Shown here in pieces: positions 51,063 through 57,800 of a stretch of DNA of 64,000 nucleotides (position 1 is the first letter of the stretch; the number at the start of each line of letters is the position of its first letter). The notes beneath the pieces were generated by a model. That model worked only from the letters and a program-made list of their open reading frames with translations. It had not been told where the DNA came from and did no database searches. The stretch is from Psychrobacter sp. UBA3483. GTDB taxonomy: Bacteria; Pseudomonadota; Gammaproteobacteria; Pseudomonadales; Moraxellaceae. The translations under genes were made by a program, and so were the position numbers. The stretch covers positions 1 through 64,000 of the forward strand of contig NZ_DFQS01000056.1 of assembly GCF_002377905.1 (NCBI RefSeq), in the 5' to 3' direction.

Positions 51063-51168
51063 TGATTGGGCTTATATTTGGGTGTGTCATTTAATACGAC
51101 ACTCGAAGCCCATCAAGAAATTACCGCTTGGCTGGTGCGTCTATAGAGAGGCGCTAGACTGGGATTAA
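51049..51168 (+). CDS. Trp-rich 39-residue micro-ORF coupled to cI
   Basis: ATG at 51049 sits 14 bases inside the cI end, after GGAAAGGTGGTGGG. The 39 codons include four Trp (residues 7, 11, 29, 38) and a basic middle (IRHSKPIKK). A terminator follows at 51183, so the frame fills the cI transcript and would be made in the lysogen. Not recognised; it may be a lysogenic accessory peptide or chance. Confidence 0.45.
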   Translation: MSNSNDWAYIWVCHLIRHSKPIKKLPLGWCVYREALDWD

Positions 51169-51182
51169 AATAAAAAAATATT

Positions 51183-51209
51183 AAGCCGTCCTTTATAGGG
51201 CGGTTTTTT
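51183..51209 (+). terminator. Terminator of the cI transcript
   Basis: A CCGTCC/GGGCGG stem (one G-T pair) with a six-base loop and TTTTTT tail. Confidence 0.88.
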
Positions 51210-51239
51210 ACGCCTATTAAAAATCATTTTGTTTAAGTA

Positions 51240-51292
51240 TTTAACGTTTTGTTTAAAAAGTGGTTGACACCTTAAACGTTTTGTTTAATAAT
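51240..51292 (+). promoter_or_regulatory. Rightward early promoter with two CI operators
   Basis: TTGACA at 51264-51269 and AATAAT at 51287-51292 with a 17-base spacer. TTAAACGTTTTGTTTAA (51272-51288, 13 of 14 defined bases) fills the spacer; TTTAACGTTTTGTTTAA (51240-51256, 12 of 14) lies just upstream of the -35. It drives the operon from 51400 and should be silent in the lysogen. Confidence 0.85.
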
Positions 51293-51342
51293 ACACATAT
51301 CGCAAGGCAAAACGCAGCGATTACCAAATTTAAGACGCAAAA

Positions 51343-51377
51343 AAGCCCTGCTATCCGACCAAAGACAAACAGGGCTT
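51343..51377. terminator. Leader hairpin of the rightward operon
   Basis: AAGCCCTG (51343-51350) pairs with CAGGGCTT (51370-51377). A T-run follows only on the minus strand, so as a terminator it stops leftward transcripts. In the rightward RNA it is a 5' leader hairpin. Confidence 0.6.
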
Positions 51378-51399
51378 ACCTACTAACTAAGGAATGATT

Positions 51400-51801
51400 A
51401 TGACAGCAATTATAGAGCAAATCAATACTGAGCAACTGGCAGCAAAGCTAAAAGAGCTGCAAGCCGAGTTTAAGCATGGCGACCTGATGGAATATCTCAG
51501 AGCCAAGCCGCTAAACATAGACCTTGATGTCAATAAAGATGACATTGTTATCAGCTTTGACCTAAACCAAGACAATGCTATCACGGTCGAAATCAAAACA
51601 GATTACAACCGTGGCGAATTGGTCAACGTAGAAATCAGCTACATCGAAGTAGACAACATTGAAGATACTTACTTTATAGATGATGAAGATAGCGACCTGC
51701 TACTACAGTGCAAACGCATTATTCATGACGCGGTGCATTACAAGCTACTCGATGAAGATAGCGAGATTAAAACCAACTTTTACGATGACGTTTACGCATA
51801 A
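51400..51801 (+). CDS. Acidic phage early protein of unknown function
   Basis: A 133-residue product, rich in Asp/Glu, with alternating strands (NIDLDVNKDDIVISFDLN, NAITVEIKTDYN) and a helical end. AAGGA six bases before 51400 sets the start. First gene of the rightward operon. A very acidic early protein could be a DNA mimic that inhibits a host nuclease, but no evidence beyond charge supports that. Confidence 0.55.
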   Translation: MTAIIEQINTEQLAAKLKELQAEFKHGDLMEYLRAKPLNIDLDVNKDDIVISFDLNQDNAITVEIKTDYNRGELVNVEISYIEVDNIEDTYFIDDEDSDLLLQCKRIIHDAVHYKLLDEDSEIKTNFYDDVYA

Positions 51802-51813
51802 GGAGCGCAGATC

Positions 51814-51972
51814 ATGAAACTTTGGGAAATCACACACATTATGGACGGCGTGACGATGGTTGAGCGCGTAGAAGCTGGCTCAAAGATGGAAGCTCGCGGC
51901 GTACTGGTCAGGCATTATCTAAGACAGCTTGACCTTGTATCGGTTGTTGAAGTCGAAGGAGAAAGCGCATGA
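51814..51972 (+). CDS. Small phage early protein, 52 residues
   Basis: The product starts MKLWEITHIMDGVTMVERVEA and ends VVEVEGESA. AGGAG precedes the ATG, and its stop overlaps the next ATG (ATGA). The N-terminal strands and central helix look like a small folded domain. Not recognised. Confidence 0.6.
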   Translation: MKLWEITHIMDGVTMVERVEAGSKMEARGVLVRHYLRQLDLVSVVEVEGESA

Positions 51973-52313
51973 GCAATGAATTAGTAGGTATCGCGCTTGT
52001 AGGCGGCTTACTGTGGGGTGGTATCGCTTTTGCGATGCTACCTAGCGCAGTCGATAAAGAATACGACAGCAAGCAAGCATCCGTCATCAATCACAAGTAC
52101 GACAATTTGGATAATCAAGCCGACATTGACGACGATGTGACTTATCAAGCAATCGACGGCAAGGCTTACAAGATGGTTGACGGCTTAGCAAGTAATGAAT
52201 GGGTGCCGCTGACTAGCGACGGTTATGTTGACGACTACGACCAGTCTGCAAAGGCTAGAGAGATTAAAGCGGCTAATGAAAGTTTGAGACGGATTAAGGC
52301 AGGTGATGTATGA
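51969..52313 (+). CDS. Phage membrane-anchored small protein
   Basis: A 114-residue product. One N-terminal hydrophobic helix (ELVGIALVGGLLWGGIAFAM) is followed by an acidic soluble part (YDNLDNQADIDDD). It is probably an inner-membrane anchor with an exposed domain. The short four-base overlaps on both sides place it firmly in the operon. Function unknown. Confidence 0.55.
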   Translation: MSNELVGIALVGGLLWGGIAFAMLPSAVDKEYDSKQASVINHKYDNLDNQADIDDDVTYQAIDGKAYKMVDGLASNEWVPLTSDGYVDDYDQSAKAREIKAANESLRRIKAGDV

Positions 52314-52906
52314 GTAAGATTAAAAAAGCAGATTTACTGCAATTAGTGCAAGAGCAAGCAGAAATGATTGCTGAACTATCAGGAATGGTTGAGCTTAACA
52401 AGATGTCGATTATCAAGTTAGAAAATGAGCGCGAAAAACCACAGCTCAAGCAACTAGACCAAAGCGCGTTTAAAAACATGCACGAAAGATGGAGATTTGC
52501 AGCGATTGACGCAGATGGTAGCGCGCATAGGTTCAGCAAAGAGGTCTTTCCCTATAAAGAGGGTTTTTGTTATGAGGGTGACGACTACAGTGAGTTTAAG
52601 TTTTCATTGATTGGCGAAGGCTACGACACCTCAAACTGGCAAAACTCGCTAATTGAGCGTGATACAACTAAAGAGCTAACAGGTAGTGAGCTTTGTAGGG
52701 CGATGTTGAAAAATCAAGTTTATGTGCCTTGTTTTGTTTCTGATGTTTCTGAGGCTCATGCCATTGAGCGCAAACAAACAGCGATGATAGATAAGGTTTA
52801 TTCAGGACTGCCCTTTATTTTTAGAAGTGGATATAACGGCTGGACTTACGTCGTCCCAATCAACAACCAAGGCGAACCGTTGACCGCAGCGGAGGCAGGA
52901 TTATGA
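52310..52906 (+). CDS. Phage early protein with N-terminal coiled coil
   Basis: A 198-residue product. Residues 1-50 are a charged helix (LLQLVQEQAEMIAELSGMV). The rest is mixed, with aromatic strands (WRFAAIDADGSAHRF, FIFRSGYNGWTYVVPI). Not recognised. It precedes the recombination genes. Confidence 0.5.
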   Translation: MSKIKKADLLQLVQEQAEMIAELSGMVELNKMSIIKLENEREKPQLKQLDQSAFKNMHERWRFAAIDADGSAHRFSKEVFPYKEGFCYEGDDYSEFKFSLIGEGYDTSNWQNSLIERDTTKELTGSELCRAMLKNQVYVPCFVSDVSEAHAIERKQTAMIDKVYSGLPFIFRSGYNGWTYVVPINNQGEPLTAAEAGL

Positions 52907-53115
52907 ATCATCAAGCAGACAACTGGGAATGGGCGCAGCATGACGTACACGACACGTTGAGCTGCAAGATGACTGATAGCGAGCAAGCAGCGTTTATCAA
53001 GTCACAGCAAGAGATTAGCAGCCGTTTGGGTATGACGTTTGATGAATTGATAGCGTCAATGCAAAGCGGTGAAATGAAACGACAGGCAATCAAACAAACA
53101 GAAAAGGAATCTTAA
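52903..53115 (+). CDS. Small phage early protein
   Basis: A 70-residue product, acidic and helical, starting MNHQADNWEWAQHDVHD. It is two bases from the Sak4-like gene, which suggests a linked function. Not recognised. Confidence 0.5.
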   Translation: MNHQADNWEWAQHDVHDTLSCKMTDSEQAAFIKSQQEISSRLGMTFDELIASMQSGEMKRQAIKQTEKES

Positions 53116-53117
53116 TC

Positions 53118-54101
53118 ATGGCACTTAATATCGTTACGTCAGTACAGCCGTTAAATGTTGAAAACATCATTACATTTATCTATGGCGACCCTGGCATCTG
53201 GAAAACATCATTAGCGTTTACCGCTAAGAACCCTATCCTTTTTGACTTTGACAAAGGTGCACATCGAGCAGGCGCTTTTCGTAAAGACACAGTGCAGATC
53301 GGCTCATGGAATGAAGTAGCAAGATTTACAGCGCAGGACTTGCAAGGTTACGACACTATCATTGTGGACACAGCCGGACGCGCATTAGACATGATGACTG
53401 ACAGCTTAAAAGGCGATAGTCGCAATACCCGCCGTGACGGTCAATTATCAATGCAAGGCTATGGAAAACTTGGCGGTATGTTTACCGACTGGCTCAAAAT
53501 GCTACGCGGTATGGGTAAAGATATTGTGCTACTCGCTCACGCCTCGGAAGATAAAGACGGCGACAATGTTATCAAGCGACCTGATATGGTCGGCGGTAGC
53601 AAAAAAGAGGCTTACAAAGTCGCTGATATGATGGGCTATATGACCATGCAGCAAGGTCAAAACGGCGCAGTCAGAACGCTTAATTTTATTCCGCACCCTG
53701 CTTACTTAGCCAAAGATAGCGGACAGATTGGTAATATCGTTATTAACTCAATGACAGACGCGCCCAATCAGCTAGCGGATATTATCCAAGCAACCAAAAA
53801 CCACATTAACAGCCTATCAGCAGAAGCAGCCAAGGCTCAGCAAGACCTTGATGACCTGCGCACAGAGCTTGTCGGCGCAGAGGACGCAGAGCATATCAAT
53901 ACGTTAATTGACGGGCTTAAAGTTAATCATCCGCTGTATAAGCAAATGCGCTCAGATATATGGAATGCAGCACAAGCCATGCAAGGTATTCAGTTTGACG
54001 ATGCAGCAAAGCACTTTGTTGACGTGGTTGAAGATGTAGTTGCAGATGACGAGTTTGAGCCTGCTAATGAACAGGAAGCAGAGGTCGCCAATGTCGAATA
54101 A
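53118..54101 (+). CDS. Sak4-like RecA-fold phage recombinase/ATPase
   Basis: A 327-residue product. The P-loop region is YGDPGIWKTSLA (residues 22-33), then LFDFDKGAHRAGAF and IIVDTAGR (Walker B-like) and VLLAHASED. This is the single-domain RecA-like Sak4 type that anneals single strands with phage SSB. Residue 28, normally Gly before the P-loop Lys, is Trp. The C-terminal third is an acidic helical tail. A nuclease gene overlaps its end by 11 bases, forming a recombination pair. Confidence 0.8.
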   Translation: MALNIVTSVQPLNVENIITFIYGDPGIWKTSLAFTAKNPILFDFDKGAHRAGAFRKDTVQIGSWNEVARFTAQDLQGYDTIIVDTAGRALDMMTDSLKGDSRNTRRDGQLSMQGYGKLGGMFTDWLKMLRGMGKDIVLLAHASEDKDGDNVIKRPDMVGGSKKEAYKVADMMGYMTMQQGQNGAVRTLNFIPHPAYLAKDSGQIGNIVINSMTDAPNQLADIIQATKNHINSLSAEAAKAQQDLDDLRTELVGAEDAEHINTLIDGLKVNHPLYKQMRSDIWNAAQAMQGIQFDDAAKHFVDVVEDVVADDEFEPANEQEAEVANVE

Positions 54102-54729
54102 TCGCATATCAGTGACATGGCTTGATAGCTATCAGTATTTTTTAGATAGCGAAATGTCGGAAGATGAATTGTATGAGCGCTTTTACGGCGCTTTTACTCA
54201 AAACCCTGCTATGGCAGCAGGGACGGCTTGGCATAAGCACTTAGAGCAGACGAATAACAGTCATAGTATTGTTGAGATGGACGGCTTTACGTTTAACTTA
54301 GATGCTTTATTCAATTCAGATGATACGCATGTTATCTGTCTTGGTCTGCCCTACGAGCGTGAGAATAAGCACGTTATGCAGCTAATAGATGGTGTGGACT
54401 TGGTGGGCATGATTGATGTTGAAACGCCCTACACGGTCTATGACCACAAGCTGACTGGTAGCTATAAACCTGAGCGCTACTTTGACGCTTGGCAGTGGCG
54501 AGCATACCTGACCATGCGAAATAAAAACCAGTTTACTTATCAGGTTTTCGAGTGTAAGCCAGTGCGTGAATATGGTCAGACGGTAGAAATCAAAGACTAC
54601 CACACGCTTGATATGTATGCGTATGAGGGTATGCAAGACGAGGTTAAAGCAGTGTTGGCCGACCTAAACAATCTAATCAACAAATGGCGCTCAGAGGGTA
54701 AACCCTGCAAGCGTGACTACAGTAAGTAG
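54091..54729 (+). CDS. RecB/Cas4-like exonuclease of the recombination module
   Basis: A 212-residue product. MAAGTAWHKHLEQ (His of motif I), GVDLVGMIDVETPYTVYDHKLTGS (Asp of GMID and D-x-K) and FDAWQWRAYL (Gln motif) give the PD-(D/E)xK RecB-like active site. It probably resects DNA ends for the Sak4-like annealer. The ATG at 54091 has GAGGT upstream. Confidence 0.82.
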   Translation: MSNNRISVTWLDSYQYFLDSEMSEDELYERFYGAFTQNPAMAAGTAWHKHLEQTNNSHSIVEMDGFTFNLDALFNSDDTHVICLGLPYERENKHVMQLIDGVDLVGMIDVETPYTVYDHKLTGSYKPERYFDAWQWRAYLTMRNKNQFTYQVFECKPVREYGQTVEIKDYHTLDMYAYEGMQDEVKAVLADLNNLINKWRSEGKPCKRDYSK

Positions 54730-54737
54730 GTGCAACC

Positions 54738-54953
54738 ATGACCAATCCAAAAAACCGCGACCAACTGCTTGAGACGGTCAAGATAATATTTGCCAGTGAC
54801 GAGCCGTTATCTACAAGTCAGATAGAGGCTAGAGGTAACATGAATCGACGCACAGTACAAAGGCATATAAAGCGACTTGGTGATGCTGGCGTAGTTGCGA
54901 TAAAGAAGAATCAGTATGACACCCGTGAACTGGTATGCCATAGATTGATTTAA
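54738..54953 (+). CDS. Winged-helix phage regulator-like protein
   Basis: A 71-residue product. The pattern STSQIEARGNMNRRTVQRHIKR (helix-turn-helix) and LGDAGVVAIKKNQYDTR (wing) is a winged helix. It likely binds DNA as a regulator or replication accessory. Short of known families. Confidence 0.6.
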   Translation: MTNPKNRDQLLETVKIIFASDEPLSTSQIEARGNMNRRTVQRHIKRLGDAGVVAIKKNQYDTRELVCHRLI

Positions 54954-55131
54954 TTATCCTGCGTGGGAGCTAATACACGCCGTTACCGCCAGTAGTGACG
55001 ACAGAACGCTGGCCGCCGAGATTGACACTCCTTACGTGCTAAGCATGTGCTTTGAAAAAGCAGTCAAGGCAAAGCCGAATGACTCACGATACGAGTCATC
55101 TATTTTATATGAGGATAATAACTATGAGTAA
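54949..55131 (+). other. Protein-like open frame without an ordinary start
   Basis: Fifty-plus open codons between 54949 and the TAA at 55129-55131 read like real protein (PAWELIHAVTASSDD, TLAAEIDTPYVLSM). Its stop overlaps the next gene start (TATGAGTAA), as in the coupled genes of this operon. The first in-frame GTG is at 55036 and the first ATG at 55045. It may start at one of these (31 or 28 residues), use a rare start, or be a gene that lost its beginning. Confidence 0.4.
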
Positions 55132-55375
55132 TGCACGCAGAGATATTCACGCAGTAATTGGCTTTTCGCACGATATGCTGAACAACTTAATGAATCCCGA
55201 CCTAACACCTGAGCAGCTAGACGCTGAGATTGCTAGAGCAAAGGCTGTCACCCCTATTATTGCACAGGCCATTGATGGTGAGCGCGTTATCAATGAGCGC
55301 GTAAAGATTGTCAGTGAGTACGCCCCTGAAAAGGTGGTCGATGTCATGCGTAATCAGGCGCTTGGTTATGATTAA
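55124..55375 (+). CDS. Small phage early protein
   Basis: An 83-residue helical product starting MSNARRDIHAVIGF. LTPEQLDAEIARAKAVTPIIAQAIDGERV resembles a short helical bundle often seen in early phage operons. GAGG lies 9 bases before the ATG at 55124. Function unknown. Confidence 0.55.
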   Translation: MSNARRDIHAVIGFSHDMLNNLMNPDLTPEQLDAEIARAKAVTPIIAQAIDGERVINERVKIVSEYAPEKVVDVMRNQALGYD

Positions 55376-55973
55376 GTGCAGTGTTTACAATAAAGATTTG
55401 GTTGATTGGGTTCGTAGCAATCAAAAAGGTATATCGAGAGCTGAGCTTACCGCCAGGCTAAACAAGCGGTTTGATACTGATTTTAGCGTTAATGTGGTGT
55501 CATCTTTTTGTAGACGGTGCGGATTTAAAAGTGGCGTTAATGCTGGTCAGCTTAAAAAAGGCGGCATACCCTGGAATAAGGGTAAGCCACACCGCACTAA
55601 TTCAGACTACTTTTTTAAAAAAGGGCATGGTGGATTTAAGACAAAAGAAGTCGGCGCTGAGAGATTTTGCAGCAAAGATGGTTATGTAATTATCAAGACC
55701 AAGCAGCCGCGAACCTGGCGACGCAAACACGTTGTTATATGGGAGCAGCATAACGGCAAAATACCCAAAGGTCACTGCATACGGTTCTTAGATAATGATC
55801 GTACTAATTGCAATATTGAGAACCTGGTGTGTATCCATCGGGGCGTCAATGCGGTTATAAACCATCAAAACCCCACTAACACTGATAATCCTGATATTAA
55901 CCACGCCATCATACTGACCGAGAAAATAAATCACACGATTAAAAATATAGATAGATATAGGAGTGAGCCATGA
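55368..55973 (+). CDS. Phage HNH endonuclease
   Basis: A 201-residue product starting MIKCSVYNKDLVDW, with a helix-turn-helix-like N-terminal region (GISRAELTARLNKRF). A C-terminal HNH unit has RKHVVIWEQHNGKIPKGHCI, FLDNDRTNCNIENLV, with catalytic His and Asn residues in place. It may be a homing endonuclease or a packaging/recombination nuclease. The start overlaps the preceding gene by eight bases. Confidence 0.8.
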   Translation: MIKCSVYNKDLVDWVRSNQKGISRAELTARLNKRFDTDFSVNVVSSFCRRCGFKSGVNAGQLKKGGIPWNKGKPHRTNSDYFFKKGHGGFKTKEVGAERFCSKDGYVIIKTKQPRTWRRKHVVIWEQHNGKIPKGHCIRFLDNDRTNCNIENLVCIHRGVNAVINHQNPTNTDNPDINHAIILTEKINHTIKNIDRYRSEP

Positions 55974-56476
55974 ATAATTTACCATTACAGCCGTTGAAGT
56001 GGTCACAAAACAACTATGCAGAGATTGTGACGCATACAGCCAAATCGCCACTGCATGACTACACCATTCGTTATGACGACTTAGAAGGTGCTTATCTGAT
56101 TGACTACTACGAGCGCATGACTAACGAGCATGGAAACGAGTTTTTTAAATCAGTTGATGAAGCCAAGAATTGGGCGCAATCAACGCACTATAAAGACAAG
56201 ATGCAGCCGTATATTAAGCCCTCGCCTACTTGGATAAGCGTTAAAGATAAGCTACCGACCCATCATCAAGACGTTATCGTCTATCGCTATGATGGTGAGC
56301 AAAGCAGCATTGAGCACTCGTTATATTTTGACGGTGAAGTAATGAAAGGATTTGGCAACGTGGCAGATGAAGAAGGGTTTTTTGATGATGTTTATTATTG
56401 GCAGCCGATAGAGACAAAAGCACTCTATGAGGCAATGGCAATGCAGTTACAGATTAGCGAGGCAGCAGATGACTAA
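55970..56476 (+). CDS. DUF551-containing phage protein
   Basis: A 168-residue product. The C-terminal half has WISVKDKLPTHHQDVIVYRYDG...FFDDVYYWQPI, the DUF551 signature (W-x-x-V-x-x-x-LP, V-x-Y, YW-P). The N-terminal half holds an acidic alpha/beta part. Function unknown but common in temperate phage early operons. Confidence 0.7.
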   Translation: MNNLPLQPLKWSQNNYAEIVTHTAKSPLHDYTIRYDDLEGAYLIDYYERMTNEHGNEFFKSVDEAKNWAQSTHYKDKMQPYIKPSPTWISVKDKLPTHHQDVIVYRYDGEQSSIEHSLYFDGEVMKGFGNVADEEGFFDDVYYWQPIETKALYEAMAMQLQISEAADD

Positions 56477-56687
56477 CTTACGGAGATTACGAATCGAGCA
56501 AGTGGTTGATAAAATGGCAATACCAAAATCAACCATCTATGAGAAAATAAAAGCCGGTACCTTTCCGGCCCAATATAAAGACGGGACCTCGTCTTTTTGG
56601 TTTGAGCATGAGCTTGACGCATGGCTAATAAAAGTGCATGATTTGCACATTGAACCGGCGCCGGTACCAGAGCATGACGAGGCTTGA
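56469..56687 (+). CDS. xis: AlpA-like excisionase
   Basis: A 72-residue product starting MTNLRRLRIEQVVDKMAIPK. STIYEKIKAGTFPAQ and SSFWFEHELDAWL are the helix-turn-helix and wing of the AlpA family, whose phage members direct excision. It lies beside attR, opposite the integrase, and is last in the rightward operon, so it would be made on induction. The ATG at 56469 is taken. Confidence 0.85.
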   Translation: MTNLRRLRIEQVVDKMAIPKSTIYEKIKAGTFPAQYKDGTSSFWFEHELDAWLIKVHDLHIEPAPVPEHDEA

Positions 56688-56692
56688 TATAA

Positions 56693-56721
56693 ATTAATAA
56701 CAGTAAAATTAACAGTAAACT
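56693..56721. repeat. Putative integrase/excisionase arm sites, right
   Basis: ATTAATAACAGTAAA (56693-56707) and TTAACAGTAAACT (56709-56721) give two tandem copies of TAACAGTAAA between the AlpA gene and attR. The first copy shares a 15-base match with the left end (20191-20205). Confidence 0.6.
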
Positions 56722-56778
56722 AAGTTATTGGGATTAACTAAAACAATACTATCAATGACTTAGGTATTTAATTAAGTA

Positions 56779-56794
56779 CCGACCACCGGTACCA
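56779..56794. repeat. attR core
   Basis: CCGACCACCGGTACCA is identical to 20068-20083. The host tRNA-Leu flank resumes with the terminator at 56802. Confidence 0.95.
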
Positions 56795-56801
56795 TATACG
56801 A

Positions 56802-56836
56802 AACCCTCGCAATCTATCGATTACGAGGGTTTTTTA
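56802..56836 (+). terminator. Original host terminator of tRNA-Leu
   Basis: An AACCCTCG/CGAGGGTT stem and T-run directly follow attR. In the unlysogenised chromosome this would be the tRNA terminator. Confidence 0.85.
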
Positions 56837-56867
56837 TGGTTTGCTGTTTAAAATTGGCTGTTCTATC

Positions 56868-56908
56868 AAAAAAAGACCACGCTAAATTGGCTAAGCGAGG
56901 TCTTTTTT
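56868..56908. terminator. Bidirectional terminator
   Basis: An AAAGACC-A-CGCT / AGCG-A-GGTCTTT stem is flanked by A and T runs. It separates the prophage end from the converging host gene. Confidence 0.8.
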
Positions 56909-56931
56909 AACAGTGGATGGTGTATTTAATG

Positions 56932-57630
56932 CTACTCGGCTTCATCTAGCAGTTTATTAACCGCATCTGCCATGTCGTCATCTATGATGTTGTCTTCTAT
57001 ATAGTCCACGAGCTCATGAATAGTAGTCAGATCCATTTCTCGAATACCCAAGCCTGCCAGTTGCTCATTAATAGACGCCAAGCTCTCAGTACCCTCAGGA
57101 TTTTCTAGTAAATGCTCATCAAAGCTCTCACTGACAAGCCAATACATTTTTTCTAACACGCTCTCTCTTCTCGTCAAGGTAGAATAATTATCGCCATGGA
57201 TAAATAAATTAAAATGATAAGGTATTTCTATCTCATTGATAAAAAAAGTACGCTTACACTCTAGGGTATAGGCTTGTACTTGTTTGTCTTCAGCGCCTTC
57301 TACATCACTTGCATCTTCTGCAATTTCTTCTTTTACCAAGCCTTCTAATATCTCATAACGCCCGACTTTGACTTTGTGGTTATAAATAATACAAGCGTCC
57401 GCAATCGCATCAAAAATCACCGCACTAACATCCAACGTATGGTCGTCGATATCATAAAACGCTTTTAAAAAAGGTAAGAACTCTGTGAGTTCATCTTCTG
57501 GCACTTCGGTCAAAAACTGCTGCTCGTAAATCGTAATCATGTCGTCAGGTGAATAGGTATTGGCGGTATTGGTCTCATTTCTGCCTGTTGGTTGCAAGGG
57601 TATCAGATTATATGGATTATTATGGGTCAT
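56932..57630 (-). CDS. Acidic host protein of unknown function
   Basis: A 232-residue product, strongly acidic and without membrane segments. It combines helices (EDELTEFLPFLKAFYD) and strands (KVKVGRYEILEG, QAYTLECKRTFFINEIEI) and ends in a helical EDNIIDDDMADAVNKLLDEAE. No domain is recognised. It is single, with terminators on both sides. Confidence 0.7.
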   Translation of the reverse strand: MTHNNPYNLIPLQPTGRNETNTANTYSPDDMITIYEQQFLTEVPEDELTEFLPFLKAFYDIDDHTLDVSAVIFDAIADACIIYNHKVKVGRYEILEGLVKEEIAEDASDVEGAEDKQVQAYTLECKRTFFINEIEIPYHFNLFIHGDNYSTLTRRESVLEKMYWLVSESFDEHLLENPEGTESLASINEQLAGLGIREMDLTTIHELVDYIEDNIIDDDMADAVNKLLDEAE

Positions 57631-57730
57631 GCAGGACTGCCTTTTTATTGAGGTAAGCGAAAATCTATGTCGTCTATTATCTCTTATTCAGCCACTTTTA
57701 GATATATGGTTTAGTCGTTCAGATTAACCA

Positions 57731-57765
57731 AAAAAAACCACTCTAAGCGATTTAGAGTGGTTTTT
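57731..57765. terminator. Bidirectional terminator beside nhaC
   Basis: An AAACCACTCTAA/TTTAGAGTGGTTT stem with a 4-base loop and A- and T-rich flanks. On the minus strand it ends nhaC transcripts. Confidence 0.85.
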
Positions 57766-57800
57766 GGTCAACTATCGGCTTATCCTAAAATAGCCCCTCG

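Larger units (their letters stand above)
20068..56794. mobile_element. P22-like prophage integrated in tRNA-Leu(CAA)
   Basis: About 36.7 kb bounded by a 16-bp direct repeat. It begins with a P4-type integrase and ends with an AlpA-like excisionase. Inside are a cI/cro switch, O/P/DnaB-type replication genes, a Q-like late regulator, TerS/TerL, a P22-type portal, scaffold, coat, gp4- and gp10-type stabilisation proteins, ejection proteins, holin and endolysin. The head genes point to a short-tailed (podovirus) particle. No transposon or broken structural gene was seen, so it may be functional. Confidence 0.95.
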
